From: Gluconacetobacter tumulisoli
GTDB lineage: Bacteria > Pseudomonadota > Alphaproteobacteria > Acetobacterales > Acetobacteraceae
Direction of reading: 5' to 3'
Length of the DNA: 64,000 bases
NCBI RefSeq assembly: GCF_014174155.1
Contig: NZ_JABEQM010000011.1
Location: 1 to 64,000, forward strand
The stretch's first letter is position 1. Every line of letters starts with the position of its first letter. A program made the translations under genes and the position numbers. Below are positions 34,556 to 43,745 of this stretch, piece by piece. Below the pieces are notes generated by a model. The model saw only the letters and a list, made by a program, of their open reading frames with translations, made no database searches and was not told where the DNA came from.

Positions 34556-36016
34556 TCAGATATCCAGCAGGCCCTGCGCCGCCTCGCCCGGCTTTTCGAT
34601 CTTCGCCGTTGCCTCGCCGTCCGCGAAGGTCAGGACGACGCGATTGCCGGGCCGCACATCCGCTGCCCGCGTCACAGGCACGCCCGCCGCATTCCGCACC
34701 AGGACGTAGCCGCGTTCCAGCACCGCCATCGGCGACAGCGAATCCATATGGCCGGACAGCCCGGCCAGCCGGGTCGCACGTTCGCGCAGCAGGGCGGCCA
34801 GCGGCGCCGGGGACAGGCGGGCGCGATCGGCCCGCGCGCGCCGGTCGCGCAGCACATGTCGCAGTCCCGATTCCAGATGGCTGGTGGCCAGCACCAGCCG
34901 CGTCCGCCGCCCGCCGATCAGCACCGCCGGGGGGGGCATGCGGCGTTCCACCGCCACCAGCGCCGCGCGCCGGCGATCGACCAGCGCCGGCAGCGCCAGG
35001 TCCAGCCGATAGCCCCGGTCGTCCAGCCGCATCCGCGCGGTGCCCAGCAGCGAGGGCAGATCTGGCAGCCGCCCCGCCGCGCGGTCCAGCCGCAGGCGCA
35101 GCATCTGCGTGCAGCGCGCCAGCCCGCTGGTCAGCCGCGCGGCGCGATGCGCCAGGTCGGCCACCAGTTCCGTCCGTGCCGGCGCGGCCAGTTCCGCCGC
35201 CGCCGTGGGCGTGGGGGCGCGCCGGTCGGACACGAAGTCAATCAGCGTGGTGTCGGTCTCATGCCCCACGGCGGAAATCAGCGGGATGTTGCAGGCCGCC
35301 GCCGCGCGCAGCACGGCCTCATCGTTGAAGGCCATCAAATCCTCCAGCGACCCGCCGCCGCGCGCAACGATCAGCACGTCGGGGCGGGGGATGCCGCCCC
35401 ACCCGTCGATGGCATCGAACCCCGCGATCGCCGCCGCGACCTGCGCCGCCGCCGCCTCGCCCTGCACCGCCACCGGCCAGACCAGCAGCCGGCGCGGGAA
35501 GCGCCGCGCGATGGTGGTGCGGATGTCGTGCAGCACCGCCCCCTGGGCCGAGGTCACGACGCCGATCACATCGGGCAGGAACGGCAGGGGCCGCTTGCGC
35601 GCGGCGTCGAACAACCCTTCCTCGGCCAGCTTCAGGCGCAGCCGTTCGATGCGCGCCAGCAACGCGCCCTCGCCCGCATATTCCAGCCGGTCGATGATGA
35701 GCTGGTAGGACGAGCGCTCGCCGTACGACGAGATCTTGCCGGTGGCGATGACCTCGACGCCGTTTTCCGGCTTCAGCCCCAGACGGGACACCGATCCGCG
35801 CCAGACGACGGACGAGATCTTGCCGCCCTCGTCCTTCAGCGAGAAATAGAGATGCCCGGACGGGTAGCGCTTGAATTCCGTGATTTCGCCCCGCACGCGG
35901 ATGCGGCCGAACGTGCCTTCCAGCGTGCGGCGGATGGCCCCCGAAATCTCGGAAACCGAATATTCGGGCACATTGCCCGCCCCGGCGTTGCCGGAATCGC
36001 GAAGTGGTTCGTCCAT
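34556..36016 (-). CDS. xseA: Exodeoxyribonuclease VII large subunit
   Basis: XseA with XseB degrades single-stranded DNA bidirectionally. The 486-residue protein starts at ATG 36016 and has an N-terminal OB fold (VSEISGAIRRTLEGTFGRIRVRGEI; GHLYFSLKDEGGKISSVVWRG). The nuclease core follows (IGVVTSAQGAVLHDI, VLIVARGGGSLEDLMAFNDE, SAVGHETDTTLIDFVSDRRAPTPTAAAE), then a coiled-coil and C-terminal segment (PMAVLERGYVLVRN). It is divergent from purD; the small subunit is not nearby. Confidence 0.95.
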   Translation of the reverse strand: MDEPLRDSGNAGAGNVPEYSVSEISGAIRRTLEGTFGRIRVRGEITEFKRYPSGHLYFSLKDEGGKISSVVWRGSVSRLGLKPENGVEVIATGKISSYGERSSYQLIIDRLEYAGEGALLARIERLRLKLAEEGLFDAARKRPLPFLPDVIGVVTSAQGAVLHDIRTTIARRFPRRLLVWPVAVQGEAAAAQVAAAIAGFDAIDGWGGIPRPDVLIVARGGGSLEDLMAFNDEAVLRAAAACNIPLISAVGHETDTTLIDFVSDRRAPTPTAAAELAAPARTELVADLAHRAARLTSGLARCTQMLRLRLDRAAGRLPDLPSLLGTARMRLDDRGYRLDLALPALVDRRRAALVAVERRMPPPAVLIGGRRTRLVLATSHLESGLRHVLRDRRARADRARLSPAPLAALLRERATRLAGLSGHMDSLSPMAVLERGYVLVRNAAGVPVTRAADVRPGNRVVLTFADGEATAKIEKPGEAAQGLLDI

Positions 36017-36086
36017 CGCCGCAGGGTATGATAGAGACGGCCCGCCCGGAAGGCCGGGCGTGCAGATGGAACAGGGAAACGGATTG

Positions 36087-37367
36087 ATGCGGGTGCTGCT
36101 GGTCGGATCGGGCGGACGGGAACATGCGATGGCGGCCGCGATCGCGCGCTCACCGCTGCTGGAAGCCCTGTTCATCGCCCCCGGCAACCCCGGCACGGCG
36201 GCCCTGGGCACCAACGTCGCCATTGCCGCCGACGACGTCGCCGGGCTGGTCGCCCTGGCGCGCACCGAGCGCATCGATCTGGTGGTACCCGGCCCCGAGG
36301 CCCCGCTGGTCGCCGGCCTGGCCGATGCCTGCGACGCAGCCGGTATCGCCTGCGCCGGCCCGACCCGCGCCGCCGCCGAACTGGAAGGCAGCAAGAGCTT
36401 TACCAAGGAAGTCTGCGACGCGGCGCGCATTCCCACCGCGCGCTGGGAACGGTTCGACAGCATGGCCCCGGCGCTGGAGTTCGTGCGCCGGCGCGGCGCG
36501 CCGATCGTCATCAAGGCCGACGGGCTGGCCGCCGGCAAGGGCGTGGTCGTCGCCATGACCGAGACCGAGGCCGAGGACGCGATCCGCGCGATGATGGACG
36601 ACGCCAGCTTGGGCGACGCCGGCCGGTCGGTGGTGATCGAGGAATGCCTGGTGGGCGACGAGGTGTCGCTGTTCGCGTTCTGCGCCGGGGAAACCGCCGT
36701 GCTGATCGGCGCGGCACAGGACCACAAGCGCATCGGCGAGGGCGACACCGGCCCCAACACCGGCGGCATGGGCGCGGTCTCACCCCCCACCGGCTTCGAC
36801 CGCGCGCGGCAGGAAGCGGCGCTGGATATACTGGTGCGCCCCATGCTGGACGAGATGGTCCGGCGCGGCACGCCCTTTCGCGGCGTGATCTTCGCCGGCC
36901 TGATGCTGACCGACGACGGGCCGAAGCTGATCGAATATAACGTGCGTTTCGGCGACCCCGAGGCCCAGGCCCTGCTGATCCGGCTGGAGTCCGACCTGCT
37001 GCCCGCCCTGGCCTCGGTCGCCGACGGCACGCTGGATACGACGGACATCCGCTTTTCCGACGATCATTCCATCAGCATCGTGCTAGCCGCGCGCGGCTAC
37101 CCCGGCAAGCCCACTGCCGGCGGCGTCATCGACGGCATCGCCGAGGCCAACCACCTGCCCGACGTACACGTCTTCCACGCCGGTACGCGGCAGGACGCCG
37201 AGGGCCGCATCGTCGCCGCCTGGGGCCGCGTGCTGACGGTCTGCGCCACGGGCACGACGCTGGCCGAAGCCCGCAGCCGGGCCTACCACGGCGTGGCCGC
37301 CATCCGCTGGGACGACGCCATCTGGCGCCGCGACATCGGCGAGCGGGCGTTGCGGGGAGAGGCGTAG
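36087..37367 (+). CDS. purD: Phosphoribosylamine-glycine ligase PurD
   Basis: PurD joins phosphoribosylamine to glycine with ATP, the purine step after PurF. The 426-residue protein starts MRVLLVGSGGREHA at 36087, the universal family start. The ATP-grasp region includes VIKADGLAAGKGVVV, EECLVGDEVSLFAFC, DTGPNTGGMGAVSP and EYNVRFGDPEAQ. The C-terminal domain has GYPGKPTAGGVI. It overlaps no neighbour and ends directly before a hairpin. Confidence 0.96.
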   Translation: MRVLLVGSGGREHAMAAAIARSPLLEALFIAPGNPGTAALGTNVAIAADDVAGLVALARTERIDLVVPGPEAPLVAGLADACDAAGIACAGPTRAAAELEGSKSFTKEVCDAARIPTARWERFDSMAPALEFVRRRGAPIVIKADGLAAGKGVVVAMTETEAEDAIRAMMDDASLGDAGRSVVIEECLVGDEVSLFAFCAGETAVLIGAAQDHKRIGEGDTGPNTGGMGAVSPPTGFDRARQEAALDILVRPMLDEMVRRGTPFRGVIFAGLMLTDDGPKLIEYNVRFGDPEAQALLIRLESDLLPALASVADGTLDTTDIRFSDDHSISIVLAARGYPGKPTAGGVIDGIAEANHLPDVHVFHAGTRQDAEGRIVAAWGRVLTVCATGTTLAEARSRAYHGVAAIRWDDAIWRRDIGERALRGEA

Positions 37368-37421
37368 GCGCCTCCGCCCGGCCAGCCGTCGCGGACTCTG
37401 CCCGCACCCGGCAGGAGGCGC
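37368..37421 (+). terminator. purD terminator containing the dispersed CGGGTGCGGGCAGAG motif
   Basis: GCGCCTCC (37368-37375) pairs with GGAGGCGC (37414-37421). Inside, 37392-37410 is on the minus strand a near copy of the 19-mers at 833-851 and 52051-52069. From 37422 to 37679 composition drops to that of the defence island and I see no gene. Confidence 0.55.
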
Positions 37422-37679
37422 GGCCTTCTGCACCTCGATTCTGATAGGCCGGGGCGGACTGGCAATTTTAAGGGATCGATATGCGAAAAGCTGACATCAG
37501 CGGGAACTCCACGTATTGCCGCTTTCGCCTCATTTCGGTCATCCAGGCTTCTGAATGACTCGCCGAACAGCAGACATGAGCGATGCAGTTTGGTAGGGGG
37601 AAGCCGCATTCAAATAGGCAGCTTTCTGGGACTGGAACGTGAATAGCTGCGGTTCGCCACAGCATGATGCGCCAACCCA

Positions 37680-39521
37680 CTAGGCCCGTACGATCTCGAT
37701 CTGCTCGGCAGCCACCAGCTTACGCTCGATTAGTTCTTGGCAGGCCCCGTCGGGGTCAGTCGTGAAAAACAATACTCGCAAATCCTCGAGCGCTCGCGAG
37801 AAGGACACGTAGGCAAGCCGCTGCCCTCTACCTCGCTGACCGTCCGTGGGTTGACCTGCGGTTGCAGGTGTTAGCGTCTTGCTGAAATTGTAGATGTTCC
37901 AAGCTGCTTCGACATCGTCATATACGATCAGCACCTTAGCGTATTCTTCGCCTTTAACGCCGTGCTGGGTGCTGTAGGCTGTGTTCTCGGCAATGAAGGA
38001 GGCGTAAGGGACAATTTCCATGGGTTTCATCGCGAACAGTGCGTCAGCGAGCCAGTCACCCTTATCGAGGCTATGCAATTCCTCAACGTAATCCTCATCG
38101 CGTGGCGCGCGATTAAGCTGCTCATTTAACTTGTCCGAAGTTGGGATGATTTCCTTGGCGACGCAGAACCGTAAAAGCTCGCCGACTGAGCCCGATGCCC
38201 AAAGTACATTAAGTTGCTCGACCAGACTCACGGATGTCTCGACCATCGCTTTGAGCGTAGCCTCGGCGTTGATCCCGTTGACGGCGAACGCAGGGCTATT
38301 GCGCCGCAAAATGTCGATAATGGCGCGGCTATCATCAGCGGTATGGGCAGCGATGAGTGGGTAGATGATGTCAGTAAACGGCTTTAGCAAGAAATACTCG
38401 CCCGCTTCGAACGCCTCTTCTGCACGAGTCGAAGCATAAGGACCGTTGAAAAGGCGATTCAGTTCGGCGAAGCCTAGCCGGCGTGCGATCATCTGGTTGG
38501 CTAGGAACAGCTTGATCACATCATCACGTTCGGCCCATCCCCATTCTGCCATCGCAGTGTCCATCCGGGCCAGCGCACGGGTAATCTGGGCTTCGGAATA
38601 GCGGTTGCGGGGTAGTTCAGGCTTCTCGGCCTGGACCAGTCGAAACAAGACACTGCCTTCGCGGTTCGCATTCTCACCCGCAGCGTATTGCTTGACATCC
38701 GTTCGGAAGGCATTGAGCAGGCGTATCACACTTTTAGAGCAGCGGAAGTTCTCAGTCTTGGTAATGGGCATGCCTCCCATAGGTGGCGCGAAGTCTCCGG
38801 CGCTGCCATCATAGATTTGCTGCCAGGGATCGCCGAAATACCCGACGATTGGCAGCCCTTCGCTTCTGCCGATCAGGTTGAGGCCGGCGATGATGCCGGG
38901 AAAGGTATCCTGTGCCTCATCAACAAAGATATAGGGGAACCGGAGTCCGGTGAGCCGTCGAAACGTCGTGTTGTGTGCAAACAGATAGGCAGCGATTTCG
39001 ATAATGTCGTCATGACCGAGCCGGCCCGCCAGATAGTCACCCCATTTAGCATCGGCATAGCTGAAGACTGGGACTGTATTGAGATCGACTAGATTCTGCT
39101 CGTAGCGTAAGGCTTTGGCGCGGGCATCTGTCGCGGTACGGCTATTCCCGCCGTTATCCTTGTCGCGCTCTTTTCGAATGAGCGCCGGAAGCCGTGCCTC
39201 GCGTAGTGCCTCTCGAATATCGTCGTGGAAGCGACTCATCTGATTCCATAGGAAGTTGTGAAGCGTAGATACCAGATAGAGCTCGTCGAATCCCAGTCGC
39301 GCTTTGATCACTTCAACCGCGCGTTTGGTGAAAGTGATGCAGGCGATACGTTGTCCATTTTGTCGCAATTGTTGGCCTTCTCGCGTGCGCACGCGAGTCA
39401 GTGCTTCGATGAGCGACGTGGTCTTGCCCGAACCAGCGCCGGCAACGAGCGCAAAACTGCGATGTCCGTCAATACAGGCACGCACATCAGCATCTGCCTG
39501 GGTCTCAACCTTACCGCTCAT
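37680..39521 (-). CDS. gajB: Gabija protein GajB-like UvrD-family helicase
   Basis: The 613-residue superfamily 1 helicase has Walker A VAGAGSGKTTS (about 26-36), CITFTKRAVEVIKARLG (motif Ia region), FVDEAQDTFPG (motif II), YFGDPWQQIY (motif III) and ENFRCSKSVIRLLN (motif IV). Near the end come KGEEYAKVLI and YVSFSRALEDLRVLFF (motifs V and VI). Its ATG overlaps the stop of the OLD-family gene (ATGA). That order, OLD nuclease then UvrD-like helicase, defines Gabija anti-phage systems. In Gabija, GajB senses DNA ends or nucleotide state and activates GajA. Composition is lower in GC than the flanking chromosome. Confidence 0.85.
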   Translation of the reverse strand: MSGKVETQADADVRACIDGHRSFALVAGAGSGKTTSLIEALTRVRTREGQQLRQNGQRIACITFTKRAVEVIKARLGFDELYLVSTLHNFLWNQMSRFHDDIREALREARLPALIRKERDKDNGGNSRTATDARAKALRYEQNLVDLNTVPVFSYADAKWGDYLAGRLGHDDIIEIAAYLFAHNTTFRRLTGLRFPYIFVDEAQDTFPGIIAGLNLIGRSEGLPIVGYFGDPWQQIYDGSAGDFAPPMGGMPITKTENFRCSKSVIRLLNAFRTDVKQYAAGENANREGSVLFRLVQAEKPELPRNRYSEAQITRALARMDTAMAEWGWAERDDVIKLFLANQMIARRLGFAELNRLFNGPYASTRAEEAFEAGEYFLLKPFTDIIYPLIAAHTADDSRAIIDILRRNSPAFAVNGINAEATLKAMVETSVSLVEQLNVLWASGSVGELLRFCVAKEIIPTSDKLNEQLNRAPRDEDYVEELHSLDKGDWLADALFAMKPMEIVPYASFIAENTAYSTQHGVKGEEYAKVLIVYDDVEAAWNIYNFSKTLTPATAGQPTDGQRGRGQRLAYVSFSRALEDLRVLFFTTDPDGACQELIERKLVAAEQIEIVRA

Positions 39522-41656
39522 GCCGTAGTACCTGCTTTCGTATTCCCGCCTGTGTTTGCCGTACCGGCCTTACCGCCTTGGGAAGGTTGTGGTGCTGGCT
39601 CGCCGCACAGTCTTAGCTCGAGCCAGCGTAGGCCTTCAGCAATGTAGGTAGGCACCGTCCAACTCGACTTAGCCGCGAGAAGATCCATCGCAAAGTCGGT
39701 CTTCTTGAAATCCTTCGAACCGATGCGCTCGTAGATCACTGTATAGGCCTCGGAAAGGGGGGCGGGGATTACCGTGCCGATCGAAAGTATTCCAGTGCGA
39801 AGCAGGGCAAAATTCTCATAAGCAATTGCTTCTTCAAGCGTGCGAGGGATCATCTCGAATTGCACCCCACCTTCGCTGACCAGCACACCATATTCGAAGG
39901 CAATACAGCGGTCCTTGGAGGTCGATATCTTGTCAGAGGGCGACATAGCGACCAACTCGGCGACTCTGCCCTTACCACAAAGTTTCTTGAGTGAAGCATT
40001 GGAGGTCCGTGCGTTCGCAACATCGGCGCGACAAGTACTCGGATAGCCGGTTGGTTCGACAGAATCGAGGTCGGTCACGACGAGATATGGAATGCGTAAA
40101 AAGTCGAGCAGCCCTTCGAAACGGTGGGCATAGGCCCCTCCTACCTCAAGGATGGTGAGATAGCACGCACGCAATCGAGCTGCTGAGGTCTCAATCATCG
40201 ACGGCAGTAAAAGCTTTTCGGCGGCGCCTTCTACGAGAATTACGGCGTCGGCGAAGAACAAGTCGCAGTGCGTGAGCCGGAGATAGCGTTTGAGGAACGT
40301 CAGAGTATCCTCAGGTGAAATTGCCACGCCTTCTATAACATCGGCCTCCGGTTGGAAGGTACGTAGGCTGCGAACGTCAGATGCGTTGCGTATGCCATCC
40401 TTCGCAGCTTCGCCAGTAAGATGGCAGCGCTGAAAATAGCGAACTTTCTCAAAATTGATGGCGTCGAGGATATGCGAAGAATGGGTAGTGATAATGATTT
40501 GTGGCATCAAAGCCGACTGACCAGCGGCTTTTGCTGAGTCCTCAATCACACTCCATATATTGGCGATGAAGCTTTGTTGAACCTGAGCATGAAGATGGAC
40601 TTCAGGCTCCTCGATAAAAATCAGCAGACAAAGCGGTCGGTTCTCCGGCGTGGCAAGCCACTGTGTATGGAAGTGACGTGCCTGAATCGCCATATAGATA
40701 AGGTTCTTGAAGCCGAGCCCGTTATAAAGCTCGGGTAGCTCGTGTTGTTGATGAGGATCGACATAGAGGAGTTCGGTGTTTCCTCGCAGTGCGCTTTCCG
40801 GGCTGAGCGAGGATATAATTTTCAGTTCGCGGTCATTGACCGACGGCACGCCCAGCCCCTTGATAAGGTCGATGAGCGGTGCGAATTGTTTCTCATAATG
40901 CCGGGTTAAAGCGGCATTATTCTCATCAATCACCTGGTGCGCTTCGACCGCATATGCGGCTTGATCGAGATTTTTACGATAGAAAGAAGCAAAAGCTGCA
41001 GAAAGGCGGTTGCTGCGACTATTATCATCATCGTTGATGTTGCGCTGGGCATCGACAAATTCGGCACGGACCAACTGGCGTACGAGCCGTTTACCCTCAT
41101 CCGGCTCCAACGGGGTAGCGACGATAGTGGTTTCGCTGTCATCCGCTGCTACTTCCTCAAGCGAAGCATAGCGCGTAGCGGCGTGACGGTTGAGGTTTGT
41201 ATCGGTGGCGAGATACTGAGATAAGCTGCGAGCGTGTCGACCGTCCTCGCCTGCGGGATAGGCCGCGAAATATTCTTCGCGCAATTTCTTGGCATCGTCG
41301 ATGCCAAACCGTAAGCGAAAACCGACCTGTGTGAAATCTGACAATTTGGGAAGAAGGGTAAAGACTCGACCGAAGGCAATGGTGTTGGGATCAATCTCGA
41401 ACCAGAGGTCGAGACCGATCTCCGGGAGGTCGGCAGAGTCGCCAGTTTTGGCAAAGTGTTCGAAATCGGTAAGGCATGAGACCGAGAAGTCGTGGATCTT
41501 GAACTCACGTCCGCCAAGAAACGCGCGGAAAATGGCAGTAGCCGAAGTCTTTCCGCTGTTGTTTGGACCGACGAACAAGGTCTCCTTTTCCTCTATGTCA
41601 ATCGTCACCTTCTCAAGGCGCCGAAAATTTCTGATCGTGACCTTCTGAAGCTTCAT
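39518..41656 (-). CDS. gajA: Gabija protein GajA-like OLD-family ATPase/TOPRIM nuclease
   Basis: The ATG at 41656 gives 712 residues. MKLQKVTIRNFRRLEK and Walker A FVGPNNSGKTS (29-39) start the SMC/OLD-type ATPase. LLIFIEEPEVHLHAQ is Walker B, and IIITTHSSHIL is the H-loop region. The TOPRIM nuclease follows: DAVILVEGAAEKLLLP (catalytic Glu) and PYLVVTDLDSVEPTGYP (DxD). In Gabija, GajA forms a tetramer that nicks phage DNA when NTP pools fall. It is larger than Bacillus GajA (about 580) mainly through inserts in the ATPase half. The frame remains open upstream of 41656 but without family features. Confidence 0.85.
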   Translation of the reverse strand: MKLQKVTIRNFRRLEKVTIDIEEKETLFVGPNNSGKTSATAIFRAFLGGREFKIHDFSVSCLTDFEHFAKTGDSADLPEIGLDLWFEIDPNTIAFGRVFTLLPKLSDFTQVGFRLRFGIDDAKKLREEYFAAYPAGEDGRHARSLSQYLATDTNLNRHAATRYASLEEVAADDSETTIVATPLEPDEGKRLVRQLVRAEFVDAQRNINDDDNSRSNRLSAAFASFYRKNLDQAAYAVEAHQVIDENNAALTRHYEKQFAPLIDLIKGLGVPSVNDRELKIISSLSPESALRGNTELLYVDPHQQHELPELYNGLGFKNLIYMAIQARHFHTQWLATPENRPLCLLIFIEEPEVHLHAQVQQSFIANIWSVIEDSAKAAGQSALMPQIIITTHSSHILDAINFEKVRYFQRCHLTGEAAKDGIRNASDVRSLRTFQPEADVIEGVAISPEDTLTFLKRYLRLTHCDLFFADAVILVEGAAEKLLLPSMIETSAARLRACYLTILEVGGAYAHRFEGLLDFLRIPYLVVTDLDSVEPTGYPSTCRADVANARTSNASLKKLCGKGRVAELVAMSPSDKISTSKDRCIAFEYGVLVSEGGVQFEMIPRTLEEAIAYENFALLRTGILSIGTVIPAPLSEAYTVIYERIGSKDFKKTDFAMDLLAAKSSWTVPTYIAEGLRWLELRLCGEPAPQPSQGGKAGTANTGGNTKAGTTA

Positions 41657-41990
41657 TATTCGTTCCCGGCTCCGCCATTCCCTGAGACATGATGGATCGT
41701 AGCGCAGCTGACTGCAACTCATCCGGAATTTGCGGCAGTAAGAAAACGAGGTCGAGAGCGTCTGTTCTTTGCAGCCAGACACCGAAATCCTGCTGACCCC
41801 TCTGTCGGTTATCTGCATAGCTGACAGACGGTAACCGCCCTCTTCGCGGACGTTCAAACGAATATCCTTCTGACGGAAAGGCGACATCGTTGGACGGACC
41901 GCAAAAGGCGGTCTATCAGCGCCACAAACAATATTGACATGGACTTTCACAGGCTTATGAGTATAGGCACGGCTACGATGGTGACAAAAT
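41657..41990. promoter_or_regulatory. Divergent intergenic region between gajA and the PIN-like gene
   Basis: This 334-bp stretch holds the promoters for both directions. It has low GC and no gene that I can support. The gajA frame is open through it but lacks recognisable features, so it is treated as non-coding. Confidence 0.4.
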
Positions 41991-42947
41991 ATGATTTTGA
42001 GTGAGGGTCGCGTCGAACCATCGACAATACCCACCTTATATATACTTGATATCTGCGTGGTAAATGCAACGAAGCTTTCGGAGGAAGCCCTAGAAGCTAA
42101 TGCCCGTAAGGCCGCTCTGGTAAAATCTTTGCGCGATCTCGATAAGCCTCATAATTCCATTTCCTATTTTCTGGCGCTCCTTGAAAAAACTTTTGACCCC
42201 CGAGCCAGCTTGAGCGTTGAGGAGTTGGAAGCCCAGATTCTTAACGACGTTGCTACTATGCGCCGATTTTTCATCAATGCTAAAATTGACGAGAGTGATG
42301 CCTTATTAATTGGCATTATGCGGGCGATGAAGCGCCAACCATGTGATCCGGAGCAAGACATACATCTCGAATTTCTGAGAGACGTTAATTCTCTCGGCCT
42401 CGCAAATCCGGTGGCACGCGCAAATCGACTTGAGATGGCCCGTAAGATACTGGAAAAGGCTGATTCGCTTTCAATCTCGAGGCAACACCCCACCGTTTTG
42501 CTCACGCTCGGCTCCCTATACGGCAACGTCAATGCTCGCAAAGTCATAAAGTTTAAAGCCGATACTAACGTGTTTAGTGCCGAGAATGCTTTTGCTGATA
42601 TCTCAATCATTTTGAGATTCTTGCAATTCAAATTCAAGACCGAAGAATCTAGCGACGATCATGGCAGAAGCTATAAACGGATTCAGTTTTTAACTGACGA
42701 CATCGGACTGGCTGGTGTCCTTGAATGTTTCATGGGTTACGAGGAGCGGGTCGTAGGACAAGATGGCATTTATCAAACAATGACGGGGACTTATGAGATC
42801 GACTTTGCCTCCCTCGTCACTGAAATTGATAAAGGACCAAGCGAGACGCCACCTACCGACAGAAGAAATGTGCGTTTGTTGAGCGAATATGATCTTTTGT
42901 ATGATATGATACTCGGACGGCCGAATTTGATACATATTCAATTATAA
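41991..42947 (+). CDS. Unknown protein with PIN-like nuclease motifs, divergent from Gabija
   Basis: I do not recognise this 318-residue protein. It begins with a hydrophobic strand ending in Asp20 (PTLYILDICVVNATKL), has Glu65 (YFLALLEKTFD), ENAFADISIIL with Asp203, and a late strand IQFLTDDIGLAG with Asp236/Asp237. The order strand-Asp, Glu, N...D, strand-TDD is what PIN-fold ribonucleases show, although the insert between the first and later motifs (about 130 helical residues) is larger than in VapC-type proteins. No ribosome site is obvious before the ATG. It shares the low GC of gajAB and is read divergently, so it may be an accessory effector or an independent defence gene. Confidence 0.6.
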   Translation: MILSEGRVEPSTIPTLYILDICVVNATKLSEEALEANARKAALVKSLRDLDKPHNSISYFLALLEKTFDPRASLSVEELEAQILNDVATMRRFFINAKIDESDALLIGIMRAMKRQPCDPEQDIHLEFLRDVNSLGLANPVARANRLEMARKILEKADSLSISRQHPTVLLTLGSLYGNVNARKVIKFKADTNVFSAENAFADISIILRFLQFKFKTEESSDDHGRSYKRIQFLTDDIGLAGVLECFMGYEERVVGQDGIYQTMTGTYEIDFASLVTEIDKGPSETPPTDRRNVRLLSEYDLLYDMILGRPNLIHIQL

Positions 42948-43093
42948 TTAACTTTTGTTTTTTTGTAATTCCAATAGCCAAGGGGACGTTCCAAAACTCA
43001 TTCGAAACGAGCGGTGCACCTGATCAGGATGAGGAAAGCGCTTACGATAGTGGCCGCGGCATCTTTTCATGGGCAGCGATCCCAGCTGAGGGA

Positions 43094-43299
43094 TCATAGC
43101 CAGAACATGACGGTGGCAGTGAGGCATATGGCGGAGGAGAACACGGTCGTGCACATCTAGCGTAGCACGTGATGACGCGCCGCCAAGCCATCCATCATCC
43201 GGGAAAAACCTTCTCAACACCCCAACGCTTCCAGCGATTGTAGAGCGAGCGTCTTGGACGGGCCATCCGCACGTCCGTCAGGCAATATAGGTCGCTCAT
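43094..43299 (-). pseudogene. Internally deleted IS5-family transposase remnant
   Basis: Three pieces match IS5-family transposases from memory: the start SDLYCLTDVRMA at 43299, the downstream motif RSLYNRWKRWG directly after it (the usual intervening region of some 40-50 residues is missing), and after a frameshift MMDGLAA, then the C-terminal end FSSAICLTATVMFWL with stop at 43094. The catalytic core between MDGLAA and the C-terminus is gone. The element cannot move and marks one edge of the defence island. Confidence 0.7.
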
Positions 43300-43745
43300 C
43301 TTCAGTCTTTTCGTAGAAGCCTGAAACAGATTCCTTCCCACAGATCAATGTGGTCCTTACTCTAGCGAGTAAATGAACGTCGGGGGCATGAATTGGCGTT
43401 GTTGTAGGCCAAAGGCACGTCAGCTTTTGCTCACTCGCTGCGCCGAAGCGGACAGACTGGTTTCCCCACCAACCCGGGCCTACGTGCTGTGCGGCCCAAT
43501 GTCCGCTTCCGAGACATGAACTGCCCGGCTGAATGACGTGGATGGGCGCATCACGGCTGACAGCAGTCATTGGGGGCTGTTCGCTCTCGGGACCAGAAGC
43601 CGAGCCATTGACCGTCCGACTTAGGTCGAAAATGCATGCCCCTGCTAATATTCATTTGGAGGCAAGGAAGGCGGTTGCGAGGAAAATCATGGCGCGTTCG
43701 AGATAGGGTCTTCGATCACGCCGCCCGGACCGCCCCCATGCCCGG
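43300..43745. other. Gene-free stretch between the IS remnant and the TonB receptor
   Basis: No coding region with start signals or family features is seen. A 118-codon frame on the minus strand overlaps the transposase remnant out of frame and is not credible. Composition changes from island-like to chromosome-like near 43690, which I take as the right border of the accessory region. Confidence 0.45.

Noticed and set aside
41657-42034. N-terminal extension of the gajA-like gene
   Set aside because: The frame is open, but the added residues show no family features, and MKLQKVTIRNFRR is the standard OLD start; it would also overlap the divergent gene.
43214-43570. 118-codon frame on the minus strand
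   Set aside because: Overlaps the transposase remnant out of frame; the SDLYCLTD...RWKRWG frame is the recognisable one.
43660-43712. Short hydrophobic minus-strand peptide (ERAMIFLATAFLASK) as another transposase end
   Set aside because: Too short to assign; no other transposase motif is next to it.
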